A stretch of DNA of 64,000 bases, taken from contig CAXXFI010000001.1 in NCBI GenBank assembly GCA_963665155.2, positions 868,001-932,000 on the forward strand. Direction: 5' to 3'. Position 1 is the stretch's first letter, and each line of letters starts with the position of its first letter. Position numbers and translations under genes: made by a program. This stretch comes from UBA1141 sp963665155. Its GTDB lineage: Bacteria; Chloroflexota; Dehalococcoidia; Lucifugimonadales; UBA3495. A model generated the notes under the pieces. The model was given only the letters and a program-made list of their open reading frames with translations. It did not search any database and was not told the origin of the DNA. Positions 42,840 to 52,600 of this stretch are shown here, one piece after another.

Positions 42840-43688
42840 CTGGAAGAGCTTCCGGACCGAGAGCTAACTACTTCCGATAGAGTCCACCCGCTGCTACGGC
42901 CCATCGGAGCGGTGAGGCAACTGGCAGGAGGTGCCGCTGGGCTGCGGCACTTTTGGAGCAAAATGCCCACTGGGGCCCTCTGCAAGCAGTGCTATGTTCC
43001 GTTCTTGGGTCCTCTGTGCCTGCCTTTTCGCCTCATTCAGTTGAGACCCTCTCGTAAGAATCCGAATTTATGCACCGTTTGATACGAGTTCGCGCCCCCG
43101 GGAGGGGTGATGGCTCAGATTTCGGTGATGTTTGTTGATGTGCGGGGCTTCACCGCCCTTTCCGAGAAATTCCAGCCAACCACTGTGGTCGTCCGGCTGA
43201 ACCGATTTTACGCCGTGGCCGCTCGGTCGGTTTTTGCCCTGGATGGCACGTTGGACAAAATGGTGGGAGACGAAGTGATGGCTTTCTTCGGAGCCCCCTT
43301 CCGACCCGAAGACCACGCCACCCGAGCGGTACAAGCGGCACTGGAAATCGTCTCCCGGACCCAGTCCCCTGCGGATGGTACTGAGGGGCTGCCCGTGGGC
43401 GGAGGTGTGGCCACCGGCGATGTGTTTATGGGAAACGTGGGTGAAAGAGAGTTCCGCGACTTCACCGTAATCGGCGATACGGTTAACACCGCCGCCAGGC
43501 TGCAATCGTTGGCGGCCCCGGGTGAAGTGTTGGTTACCAACGATACCTACCAGGCCGTCTCCGCCAAATTCAGCTCAGACGAAGAACGGACGCTGGAACT
43601 AAAGGGGAAAGAAACACCCTTGCTGGCCCACGTGTTGAGAACCGAAGCCCGACAAACCACCCCCGGAGGCACGTCCTCATTCAGCTAA
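42840..43688 (+). CDS. Class III adenylate/guanylate cyclase-domain protein with predicted selenocysteine (UGA at 43080)
   Basis: The cyclase domain runs from ISVMFVDVRGFTALSEKF, with the metal Asp, through DGTLDKMVGDEVMAFFGAPF and DFTVIGDTVNTAARLQSLAA. Its frame is open upstream through TGA 43080-43082 to the preceding gene's stop. The N-terminal part reads PTGALCKQCYVPFLGP, then SRKNPNLCTV-UGA-YEFAPPGG. The two pieces mirror each other (C-x-x-C-Y and C-x-x-U-Y), and family relatives have Cys at the UGA, so it completes a four-Cys metal module just before the cyclase. A GGGA-loop hairpin follows 11-14 nt later. Proposed start CTG 42840 with AAAGGGAG 6 nt upstream; GTG 42912 or ATG 42963 are alternatives. 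About 282 residues. Confidence 0.75.
43093..43109 (+). promoter_or_regulatory. Candidate bacterial SECIS hairpin in the cyclase mRNA
   Basis: CCCC (43096-43099) pairs with GGGG (43104-43107) around the tetraloop GGGA, extended by CG/TG pairs with one bulged C. The loop begins 17 nt after the UGA with G first. Confidence 0.55.
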
Positions 43689-43720
43689 GAGCAATCCCCT
43701 TTACAACAGGGAAACTTAAA

Positions 43721-43743
43721 AGCCCCCTTTCGAAAAGGGGGTT
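43721..43743. terminator. Hairpin of the CCCCCTTTCGAAAAGGGGG repeat family
   Basis: AGCCCCCTT pairs with AAGGGGGTT around TCGAA between the cyclase and M16 genes. It may act as a terminator and belongs to the dispersed repeat seen at about 7455, 28748 and 31015. Confidence 0.55.
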
Positions 43744-43832
43744 GGGGGGATTTCCCCGATTGCCACCCCCATCCAATCTTTACCACTCTGATCTTGCAAG
43801 GTACCCGGCTAAACATTGAGGTGAACTAGATA

Positions 43833-46511
43833 ATGGCAAAAATATCTTTTGAAAAGATGACTCTATCCAACGGGCTGGACGTGATATTGCACCAAGATCA
43901 CACCATACCGGTGGCGGCGGTCAACGTTTGGTACCACGTCGGCTCCAAGGACGAGGAAATGGGCCGCACCGGTTTTGCCCACCTCTTCGAGCATGTAATG
44001 TTCGAGGGCTCCGAAAATCACAACAGCAGTTTCTTTGAACCCCTACAGAAGGCGGGCGCCAACCTTAACGGCTCCACCACGCCGGACCGGACTAATTACT
44101 GGGAAGATGTCCCTTCAAACTACCTGGAGCTTGCATTGTGGCTGGAAGCGGACAGAATGGGCTATTTGTTGGGGGCGCTAGACCAGCAGCGCTTTGACGT
44201 TCAACGGGATGTGGTGAAAAACGAAAGACGCCAGTCCTACGAAAATCGTCCTTACGGCATGGCCCAATGGCATATCCACGAAGCCCTTTACCCGTTGCCT
44301 CACCCCTACCATTGGATGACGATTGGCTCTCAGGAAGACTTGGACGCAGCCAGTTTAGATGATATCAAGGACTTTTTCCGTCGATACTATGCGCCGTCCA
44401 ATGCCAGTCTGGCAATTGCTGGGGACTTTCAGAGAGACCAAGCCGTCGAGTTGGTTAACCGGTATTTTGGTGATCTGCCTCCAGGCCCGGCATTGACCCG
44501 CAAGGGCAGGCTAGATTCGCCTTTGGCTGGCCGGGTGGAACTGGAGATAAGGGACAGGGTGTCGTTGCCACGGGTCTATGTTTCTTGGCCCACACCTCCT
44601 GACTTTAGCGAAGATGACGCACCGTTAGAATTGTTGCAGGCGGTGCTGTCGGACGGGATTAGTTCCCGCTTGCACCGGAGTCTGGTCTACGAACAGCAGA
44701 TAGCACAAAGCGCGTCCATCATGTATCACCCTGGGGAATCAGCTGGCCAATTCACCGCTCAGGTAACCGCTGCGCCGGGCCATACGCTGGAGGAGGCGGA
44801 AGCCGCACTTGATGCCGAGATAGCACGCTTGAGGGTTGAACCGCCGACCGAGGAAGAAATTGCCAGAGTGAAAAACCGGTTGGAAGCGAGCCATTACCGC
44901 CAATTGGCCAGGGTCGGTGGATTCGGAGGCCGGGCCGATCAGCTGAATCACTTCAATGTATTTGCCAACGATCCCGACTTAATCAATACCAGCCTCGACC
45001 GGTATATGGCGGTACAGGCCGAAGACATTCTGCGGGTTAGCGAGTCTACGTTAGACCATAGACAGGTCCGCCTGAAGGTGTTGCCCGAGCAGAGTTTACA
45101 ACAGTCTTCGACGGTGGCTCTTGATCGTACTCTGATACCCCAACCCGGAAGTGAGCCGTCGTTCACGCCACCGATTCCCCGGCGCCACCGTTTAGACAAC
45201 GGTCTGGAAATTGCCGTGGTCGAGCAGCCGGGTATGCCCTTGGTGGCTTTTGGTTTGATGCTGGACGGTGGCGCAATTTCGGACCCACAGGACTTGCCGG
45301 GACTGGCCAGCTTTACCTCACAGATGCTTGCCGAGGGAACAACCAGCCGCTCTAGCCTGGAGTTAGCCGCCGATTTTGAGTTTATAGGCTCCAGGTTATC
45401 TACGGACGCACGCCGGGAATTCACCTTGCTTGCGACCGAGACATTGTCCAAGCACTGGCCGACGGCTCTGGGAATCATGGCCGAAATGCTACAACACCCC
45501 ACATTCCCCGAGCATGAACTCGAGCGGGTGCGCCGGGAACTGCTGACCGACATGAACCGGGGTAAGGATGATCCCAATTTTGTTGCCGAAATAATCACAC
45601 CCGGCTTAGTCTTCAGCAAAGACTCGGGCTACGGCCATCCAATACACGGGACAGAGTCTGCGATCGCGTCTCTCACCAGAGACGATTTGGTTCGGCAATT
45701 CAAAGAAGCTTATGGTCCGGAAGGGTCTACTCTGTTGGTTGCTGGCGATGTGACCTTGGAAGAAGTGGTCAAGCAGGCCCAAGAAGCTTTGGGTGGTTGG
45801 ACTGCGGACGCAGCGGTCAGGTCGAGCGCTAACGGTAAAGGCAGCGAGGCTCAGGTTTCACCCAAGGCCGAAAAAACAACGACGATCTTCTTGGTGGACA
45901 AACCAGGCGCCGCCCAGTCCGTGATTCGCGCTCTCCAAACAACTATACCCAGGCACCACCCTGATTATTTTGGACTGCTGCTGCTGAACTACTCTTTCGG
46001 TGGCCAATTCTCGGCCCGGCTGAATCAAAATCTACGGCAGGACAAGGGATACAGCTACGGGTACAATTCCGGCATCCAATGGCAGCAAGGCACATCGCTG
46101 TTGTCGGCTGGCGGCAGCGTCCAAACCGCTGTGACCAAGGAGTCGGTGGTGGAGACTTTGCGAGAGTTCAACGACGTTCATTCCACTCGGCCCATCACCG
46201 AAGAGGAGTTGGAAACGGCTAAAGCGGGTATTCTTCAGAGCTATCCCGCCAGTTTCGAGAGACCAAGTCAGGTGATCAACCAATTGCTGCAACTGACTCT
46301 GTTCGATCTGCCTGACGAGTATTTCCAGTCCGTACGTCCCAGTATCGAAGCGGTCTCTTTGGGAGACGTTCACCGCATCGGAAGGGACTTGGTTGAGCCT
46401 GATGGACTTTCGATATTAATCGTAGGGGACCGGGAGGTCATCGAGCCGGGATTGAGGGAACTGGAGCTACCCGTGGTGTTGTTGACCGACGACGGCGCAG
46501 AGGTCGTCTAA
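43833..46511 (+). CDS. Fused M16-family zinc peptidase (pitrilysin-like)
   Basis: 892 residues holding two M16 units in tandem. The first has the inverted zinc motif HLFEH (His50, Glu53, His54) in TGFAHLFEHVMFEGS and the distal Glu in VKNERRQSYENRPYG. The second half (HRLDNGLEIAVVEQPGMPLV, LPGLASFTSQMLAEGTTSRS) lacks HxxEH and ends with the R/Y pair segment DKGYSYGYNSGIQWQQG typical of the non-catalytic half. Such fusions form the closed chamber in one chain. No signal peptide, so probably cytoplasmic. Substrates are unknown. Confidence 0.92.
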   Translation: MAKISFEKMTLSNGLDVILHQDHTIPVAAVNVWYHVGSKDEEMGRTGFAHLFEHVMFEGSENHNSSFFEPLQKAGANLNGSTTPDRTNYWEDVPSNYLELALWLEADRMGYLLGALDQQRFDVQRDVVKNERRQSYENRPYGMAQWHIHEALYPLPHPYHWMTIGSQEDLDAASLDDIKDFFRRYYAPSNASLAIAGDFQRDQAVELVNRYFGDLPPGPALTRKGRLDSPLAGRVELEIRDRVSLPRVYVSWPTPPDFSEDDAPLELLQAVLSDGISSRLHRSLVYEQQIAQSASIMYHPGESAGQFTAQVTAAPGHTLEEAEAALDAEIARLRVEPPTEEEIARVKNRLEASHYRQLARVGGFGGRADQLNHFNVFANDPDLINTSLDRYMAVQAEDILRVSESTLDHRQVRLKVLPEQSLQQSSTVALDRTLIPQPGSEPSFTPPIPRRHRLDNGLEIAVVEQPGMPLVAFGLMLDGGAISDPQDLPGLASFTSQMLAEGTTSRSSLELAADFEFIGSRLSTDARREFTLLATETLSKHWPTALGIMAEMLQHPTFPEHELERVRRELLTDMNRGKDDPNFVAEIITPGLVFSKDSGYGHPIHGTESAIASLTRDDLVRQFKEAYGPEGSTLLVAGDVTLEEVVKQAQEALGGWTADAAVRSSANGKGSEAQVSPKAEKTTTIFLVDKPGAAQSVIRALQTTIPRHHPDYFGLLLLNYSFGGQFSARLNQNLRQDKGYSYGYNSGIQWQQGTSLLSAGGSVQTAVTKESVVETLREFNDVHSTRPITEEELETAKAGILQSYPASFERPSQVINQLLQLTLFDLPDEYFQSVRPSIEAVSLGDVHRIGRDLVEPDGLSILIVGDREVIEPGLRELELPVVLLTDDGAEVV

Positions 46512-46872
46512 GGAATTTAGCTCAAGTAAGCCTAAACCATAAACGTCGTTCTTTAGTAAGATACGGTCGCTCAACAAGACGTCTAAGGGCGGTCACGGTG
46601 CCAGATCCGGATGTGATCACCCGTATGGAGCGCAGAATCGTTCGTCGTGGGCCTGTTGAAACATCACTTAACGAAAGACCCTTCGACTAGCTCAGGGCGA
46701 ACGAGGTGGGGATGGCCGACAAGCACGGTCAATTCACATACCGGATGTATTAAAACGTTCGTGGTGAGCTTGTCGAACCGTCCTTCCGCCAGACGAGCGT
46801 TCGACTGGCTCATGGCGAGCGGATAGCCGGTCACGTCGTCTCTCTAGTTTGCCAGCGACAAGCCGTTTATGC
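46512..46872. repeat. Intergenic region with three REP-like units
   Basis: Three units of the CCCTTCGACnnGCTCAnGGC type lie at 46677-46704 (plus orientation), 46757-46779 (inverted) and about 46794-46822 (plus). The first two can pair to form a large cruciform. The region separates convergent genes (M16 and htrA) and has no gene. Confidence 0.65.
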
Positions 46873-48200
46873 CTAACGACGAGGCCGTTCTCCCAACTCC
46901 AATTTCACCAATTCGTTACCTTCATCGCGGAATATTTCGATATCGATATCCTGGCCAGCCCGGAATTCCTGCTTGAGCAGCCGGGTCAGGTCCGATACTG
47001 TGGCCAGCTTATGACCGTCGGCTGAAACAATAATGTCTCCCGGCCGAATGCCGGCTTGGTCAGCCGGGCCGTTGACGATGGTGTCCTGGATCACCACTCC
47101 CTCCCTGATGGGCAACCCCACCTCGGCGGCAAGTTCAGGGATTAAATCGGCCAGGAATACCCCCATCCAAGCCCATCGGACGTAACCAAGCTCGACCAAT
47201 TGTTGGGCCACCTGCGAGGCTGTGTCTATGCCAATGGCGAACCCAATTCCCTCAACAACGCTGCCGGAGGCTGACAGGCGCTGCACGGCGGTATTGATTC
47301 CCACCAGCGAGCCCCGAAGGTCGATCAACGGACCTCCACTGTTTCCGGGATTGATCACAGTGTCGGTCTGAATAAGGTCGTACAGGGTCACTCCGGGCGT
47401 TGATTCGATGGACCGGCCCAATGCCGATACTACTCCGACCGTCACTGTGGGACCGCCGGGCAGCGCCAGTGCGTTGCCGATTGCGATAACCCATTCGCCC
47501 ACCCTGAGCACCCTATCCTGTGCCTCCTCCAAGGGCAGTGCCATATAGCCGTCACCGGGGATACGTAGCACCGCCAGATCGGAAAGAACATCGGCGCCCA
47601 CTATTTCTGCTTGAAATTGGCGACCATCGTCGAGGGTCACGGTGATTTCGTTCGATCCGGTGATGACATGATTGTTGGTGAGCACCAAGCCCTGGGAATC
47701 GAAAATCACGCCGGGGCCGCTGCCGAAGCTTGATGATGGACCGAAGAAATTCCGGGTGATTATTTCGGCGACGATAGAAACGACTGCTGGCCCGCCTTTT
47801 CCACGGTGTCCGCAATATTGGGCAGTTGCAGTGTAACTATCGGCGTGGGTGGCGTCGGGCTTTGGGTGGGAGCCATCGTCGCAGAGGGTGTACTTGTAGG
47901 TTGAGGCGTTGCGGTCGGTTCCACAGTAGGAGCCCTTTGGGTAGGTGACGTAGTTGGTTCGACCGAGGCAGGCCTTTGGGTAGGCGGCACAGTAGGCGCG
48001 GGCTCAGATGTTGGAGGCAGGGATGTAGGAGCCGTAACTGCCACGGTAGCAGCATCTGCCGGAGCTACAGCGGTTGTCGGGTCGGCCCCATTACAAGCGA
48101 AAAGGGCCAGGGAAATAATCGCTGCTGCAGCCAACAAGCGAATCTTCCCGACTTTACCCGGTTTCCAGTCCAAGCCCAGCTTCCAGTCCAAAGACCTCAC
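46873..48200 (-). pseudogene. HtrA/DegP-type S1C serine protease lipoprotein, one-base frameshift
   Basis: GTG 48200 overlaps the rph stop (GTGA). The N-terminus has a lipoprotein signal (LLAAAAIISLALFACNG, lipobox Cys) and a Pro/Thr/Ser-rich linker of about 90 residues. The frame is lost after DTVEKAG near 47791, where one C is missing; the next frame continues AVVSIVAEIITRNFFGPSSS and the protease core. The triad is complete: LTNNHVITG, SDLAVLRI and NPGNSGGPLI. A PDZ domain ends the protein (GIRPGDIIVSADGHKLATVS). It would be a membrane-anchored quality-control protease. The break may be an assembly error. Confidence 0.85.
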
Positions 48201-48919
48201 AGTTTTAGGATTGCCTCACGCTGCGCCCGGAAGAGAGGCTCGACGCCTAATGCCGCCAAGGAAAGCACTTGGTCCACCCTCTGCCTGGGAAATGGTTCGG
48301 CTTCGGAAGCTCCTTGAAGCTCCACTACCTCGCCCCGGTCAGTCATTACCACGTTAAAATCCGCTTGGGCTTGAAAATCTTCCTGATAGCATAAATCCAG
48401 CAGACAGCCATCGCCAATGATGCCCACGCTAACGGCTGCCACAGCGCTCTGCAGAGGCAGGCGGGATAGAATCCGCTGTTTTACCAGCATGTTCAATGCC
48501 TGGTATAAGGCCACGTAGGCCCCGGTAATGGATGCGGTTCGGGTTCCTCCGTCGGCTTCCAGAACGTCGCAATCAATCTGGACCGTGCGTTCTCCCAAAG
48601 AATCCAGATCGGTCACCGCTCGCAGCGCCCGGCCAATGAGCCGCTGAATCTCTTGCGAACGCCCGCTGGGCCGCCCTGAATCCCGGTCCCTGGAGTTGCG
48701 GGTGTTGGTGGACCTAGGCAGCATGTCATACTCTGCGGTTACCCACCCCTTTCCCTGACCCCGCATGAACTGAGGCACTCGTTCCTCGAGGGACGCAGCG
48801 CACAGTACCTTGGTCCCTCCCATTTCAATCAAAGCCGAACCTTCGGCGAATTTCTGGTAACCGGGCGTGATAATAGTAGGTCTGGTCTCGTCCCATTTTC
48901 GCCCATCGACTCTCTGCAA
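48197..48919 (-). CDS. rph: Ribonuclease PH
   Basis: RNase PH trims tRNA 3' ends phosphorolytically. DGRKWDETRPTIITPGYQKF then EGSALIEMGGTKVLCAASLE opens the fold, and SGRPSGRSQEIQRLIGRALR is the phosphate and tRNA-binding motif; DCDVLEADGGTRTASITGAY is the RNase PH signature. The best start is TTG 48919 (LQRVDGRK), with GGAGAAGAG just upstream, giving the usual 240 residues; the frame to 49024 adds a tail not found in the family. Overlaps htrA by 4 bp. Confidence 0.93.
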   Translation of the reverse strand: MQRVDGRKWDETRPTIITPGYQKFAEGSALIEMGGTKVLCAASLEERVPQFMRGQGKGWVTAEYDMLPRSTNTRNSRDRDSGRPSGRSQEIQRLIGRALRAVTDLDSLGERTVQIDCDVLEADGGTRTASITGAYVALYQALNMLVKQRILSRLPLQSAVAAVSVGIIGDGCLLDLCYQEDFQAQADFNVVMTDRGEVVELQGASEAEPFPRQRVDQVLSLAALGVEPLFRAQREAILKL

Positions 48920-49134
48920 AACCTTCTCTTCTCCCGCTTTATTGATTGCCCGCCAATATTTCGCATTATCAAGGCCCAATGGAACTTCTGGTGCATCGTC
49001 GAGGGACCTGGCAAAAAGGAGCAAAAGACTTGATACATCTGACCTGTATTATGATAGCTGAATCGCGCTCAATATACATGACCAGAAATGCCAGAGAGGG
49101 GACCCAAACCTAAAGCCTACCGGGCCTATGCGCC

Positions 49135-51603
49135 TCACTTGCGCGTCTTGACCCACAGGGCTTGGCCGTCGGTTATGAACTCTACGGTTCCGTCCTGGTC
49201 CGTACGGAAAATGGTATTTTCACCGACGGCCTCCGTCAGCCTTTCCACAATTTCCGGTCTTGGATGGCCGAACCGGTTGGTTGCCCCGACCGATATCACC
49301 GCAACCGAAGGATCAACCTCCGCCAAAAATCGAGGAGTGGTCGATGTAAGACTGCCATGATGGGCCACTTTCAACACCGCACTGTTTATATTTGGAGAGC
49401 TGCGCAATATCCCGTTCTCGGCCTCTGATTCAATGTCCGATGCTAGCAAAAAGCTCACTTCGTCGTATACCAGCCTTAGTACCACGGCATGGTTGTTCCG
49501 ACTTTCCGGATTAGCCTGGGCCGACGGATTCAATACCTGCAAGCTAACCCCGGGCTCGAGTAAAACCTGCTGCCCGGCCTCTGCTGGGATTTCCATTGAA
49601 TCTTCCCGGTCAAGCATGCTTCGCCACTGGGGATATATGGCGCTTTGGACGCTCTGGGGGTTTTCCGGGCTGAATAACACTGTAGCCACGGCATAGCGGT
49701 CCAGCACCTCAAGCAGTCCCCGGCTATGGTCCGAGTGCAAGTGTGTAAGTACCACCATGTCCAGGCTGCGGTCTCCCTTAGGCAGGTGCCTTGCCAGTGC
49801 GGCGGTAGCGCTTTCGGAGCCTGGTCCGCCGTCCACCAGAATTTGCTTACCCCCAGGCGTGACGATTAAGACGCTGTCGCCTTGGCCCACATCGAAGAAG
49901 TACACGTGTAGTTTCCCATCTGATCCGGCCAAAATGCGAGTCCAGATAAATACGGCGACTACGAAGAGGCCAATGACAACGGAAAAGTTTCGCAGAGCCG
50001 TGCTGCTAACCCCCAACCGACCGACTCCGGTTTCCCTTGGTTGTTTTAACAGTCTGCCTGCAAATAAACCTTGGGGTAACCGGTAGGCAAAGCCCGTTCT
50101 TAGGGGAAGCAAGGCTCCAATTATCAAAAACCAGGCCCATATAAGCCAGCTTCCTATCCACCCGCCGGAAACCGCCAATGCAGGGAAACGGGATACCAGT
50201 TCCGTCAGATAAGATAAAGGCAACAAGGTGATCCAACCGAATATCTGGGCAATGGCTGGATGGAACATCCCTCCTAAAGATGTGAGGAAGGTCCCAAGGA
50301 GTATGAAAGGCAAAGCTGGCAACGCTAAGGCCGTGGCCAAGATGCCTAGGATTGGCATGCGATCGAAACTGAACCCCACCAATGGCCAAGTCGCCATGGT
50401 CGCGCCAAAAGAAACTATGAATGACGCCGCTGTCCATCTCAGGAAAAAGCCTAGCCAATGGCTCCCATGGAATGGATTAGCTTCGGTCCAGCCTGCGATG
50501 GTTGTGCCTACCCTTTCCTGCAAGGGCAGGGCCATAGCAATGCCAGCCATGGCGCCGAAGCTCAATTGGAAAGAGATTTGTTGCAGGACTTGAGGACTGT
50601 GGGCCGTCATTACGGCAGCGCTCAAGGCGAGGGCTGGGAGGATTCCCCGAGGGCGACCGAGAACTACAGCAGACAAATATACAGTGCCCATGATAGCGGC
50701 CCGGACTGCCGATGGAGGGGCGCCACTTATAAGTACGTAGAACCAGATTAAAGCGAAGGGGAATATTAAATAGGCGCTCCACCGCTTGCCCAAGATGCCG
50801 GCTCCCAGTGCCAGAGCAATTAACATTATCGAGCCGATGTGCAGTCCCGATATGGCCAATAAGTGGGACGTTCCTGTAGCCCGGAACTCTTCCACAAGAT
50901 CGGGCGGCACCCGGCCCCGCTTACCTAGGAGCAGTGCTTGACCGATTGCTGATTGCGGGTCTGGAAGAGCGTCTTCCAGATTATCCGACATACGTCCCCG
51001 CAGATCAAACACTCGGCCACGCCAGCCTCCGGTTTTCCCGGCGCTTGGTCCGGTTAGCATAACGTTTCGAGAGTGAATTACGCCTGAAATCCCTTGGTTG
51101 GCCAAATACGCCGGATAATCGAATTCGGCCAAGGCGCGAGGGGCGCGTGCCAAGCCTTCAATCCATAGTTGGTCGCCGTAGCGGAAATATGGGGGCTCAC
51201 GGTTCGACGCCAGCGAAGGGGGAGGTTGAGCATAAACCAATAGCTTGGATGGGAAGGGCTGATCGCCGCCGCCCAGGTCGACGACCTCTACTTTGAGCAC
51301 TAGTTTTATGAATTGCCCAGTGGCTTCAGGGTCATTCACGACCGTTCCGCGAGCAGTCATGGTTTGGTTGTCCGAGGTCGCCAGGGAAGGCGCCGGGCTA
51401 TCGTTGAATTCGGCTCTGAAAATAGCTATAAGGACAATGCCGGCCAGCACCATGGGCCAAAGCGGCCAGCGGTAAATGCGGCTAAAAACCCCTGCGCATA
51501 GCGCCGCCAATAGCAGGAGGCTCAGCGGTAGCAAGGCAGGGTCCAACCGGAGAGCGACGAACGTCCCCGCCAACCATGCGACCGCAAAAAGACCCAGCTT
51601 CAT
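49135..51603 (-). CDS. comEC: ComEC/Rec2 DNA-uptake channel protein
   Basis: ComEC moves single-stranded DNA across the inner membrane in natural transformation. The 822 residues contain an N-terminal helix pair, an OB-like soluble part (TMTARGTVVNDPEATGQFIK), the competence membrane domain with TGTSHLLAISGLHIGSIMLI and SGAPPSAVRAAIMGTVYLSA, and a C-terminal metallo-beta-lactamase domain (YFFDVGQGDSVLIVTPGGKQ, VLTHLHSDHSRG, LKVAHHGS). All parts look intact. It is preceded by comEA, as in many Gram-positive and Chloroflexota genomes. Confidence 0.94.
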   Translation of the reverse strand: MKLGLFAVAWLAGTFVALRLDPALLPLSLLLLAALCAGVFSRIYRWPLWPMVLAGIVLIAIFRAEFNDSPAPSLATSDNQTMTARGTVVNDPEATGQFIKLVLKVEVVDLGGGDQPFPSKLLVYAQPPPSLASNREPPYFRYGDQLWIEGLARAPRALAEFDYPAYLANQGISGVIHSRNVMLTGPSAGKTGGWRGRVFDLRGRMSDNLEDALPDPQSAIGQALLLGKRGRVPPDLVEEFRATGTSHLLAISGLHIGSIMLIALALGAGILGKRWSAYLIFPFALIWFYVLISGAPPSAVRAAIMGTVYLSAVVLGRPRGILPALALSAAVMTAHSPQVLQQISFQLSFGAMAGIAMALPLQERVGTTIAGWTEANPFHGSHWLGFFLRWTAASFIVSFGATMATWPLVGFSFDRMPILGILATALALPALPFILLGTFLTSLGGMFHPAIAQIFGWITLLPLSYLTELVSRFPALAVSGGWIGSWLIWAWFLIIGALLPLRTGFAYRLPQGLFAGRLLKQPRETGVGRLGVSSTALRNFSVVIGLFVVAVFIWTRILAGSDGKLHVYFFDVGQGDSVLIVTPGGKQILVDGGPGSESATAALARHLPKGDRSLDMVVLTHLHSDHSRGLLEVLDRYAVATVLFSPENPQSVQSAIYPQWRSMLDREDSMEIPAEAGQQVLLEPGVSLQVLNPSAQANPESRNNHAVVLRLVYDEVSFLLASDIESEAENGILRSSPNINSAVLKVAHHGSLTSTTPRFLAEVDPSVAVISVGATNRFGHPRPEIVERLTEAVGENTIFRTDQDGTVEFITDGQALWVKTRK

Positions 51604-51749
51604 CTACTTCTCCGGCTCTGGGTTGCCACCTAGGGCCTCTGTCGTGATTTCAATGAAGCGCCCTTCGAGGGTTTTGTCGGTACCGTCCCACCGTGTTCAG
51701 AGGATTTCGACTGTCTGCGGCGGCATTGACTTTCACGATGAAAGGGTTG

Positions 51750-52500
51750 CTACCCCTGGTCGCAGGCTGTTGCCAATTCCCGTATCGCCTCATAAGTGGC
51801 TGGACCAATTCCCGAAACGTTGGTAAAGTCCTCTACAGAATGGAACCCGCCGTTTTCCTCCCGGTATCTAACGACGGCGGCGGCCCGGACTTGGCCTATA
51901 TTGGGCAGCGTTTCCAATAGCTCAACGCTTGCCGTGTTGAGGTCTATCAGACCATCACAAATCCCCTGCGTAACCGTAACCGGCGTTTGAATGCCTTGAA
52001 AGCCAGTGGTGGCATCGGCTGAGGGCAACGACTCGCCCAACCGGGGAATGTGGTAATGACCTTCATCCTGGACTCGCAGGGCCAAATTCATGGATTCTTT
52101 TTGGGCGTCGATGGTGGCGCCACCGGCGGCGGCATCGGAGACACGGTCCCCCGGTGGCAGCGCATTACACCCCAGGATTAACGACCGCTCCCGTTATATA
52201 CACCTTCAGCTCTTGGGAAAGGGCGCTGGCGGCCCCGTTGCTTGCGTTTAGAGAGCTGGGAGTCGGCGTGCTCGTTGAAAGCATCACCTGGATGGGGGCG
52301 TTGTCGTCGCTGCGCAGGAAAAGGACCACCGCTCCCAAAATAAGGGCGGCGACCACCGCCCCGGTCATTCCAGCGGCCACGGTCCGGATGCTCAATAACG
52401 AAGAATTGCCGCGATCTGCGGCCCCGGATTCTCTGCCTCCCCCGGGAAGGTCGATCTCGTTCGGGGTTGGGGGCCTATCCTTTTGCTCATTATTGGCCAT
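51750..52500 (-). pseudogene. comEA: ComEA DNA-binding competence protein, one-base frameshift
   Basis: The first part has one membrane helix (TGAVVAALILGAVVLFLRS) and the start of the SLBB domain (LKVYITGAVVNPGV), then TAA at about 52163. One frame over, NALPPGDRVSDAAAGGATID and MNLALRVQDEGHYHIPRLGE complete SLBB, and DLNTASVELLETLPNIGQVR with FTNVSGIGPATYEAI form the helix-hairpin-helix DNA-binding unit. Restoring one T gives PGVYNALPPGDRV, the normal motif. ComEA captures DNA for ComEC (150 bp downstream). If the frameshift is real, transformation would be impaired. Confidence 0.85.
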
Positions 52501-52600
52501 GGTGCATTCTCGCGCTGAAACCGCGCTAATATCGTGCCTTGTATTCCGAAGGGCAGTCCGATTATAATTTAGCCCAGTTTCTAACGAAAGAGGTTATATC

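Noticed and set aside
48076..48120. UGA stops of rph, HNH and comEC as further selenocysteine codons
   Set aside because: Sequence beyond these stops is not family-like and the proteins already have their full length.
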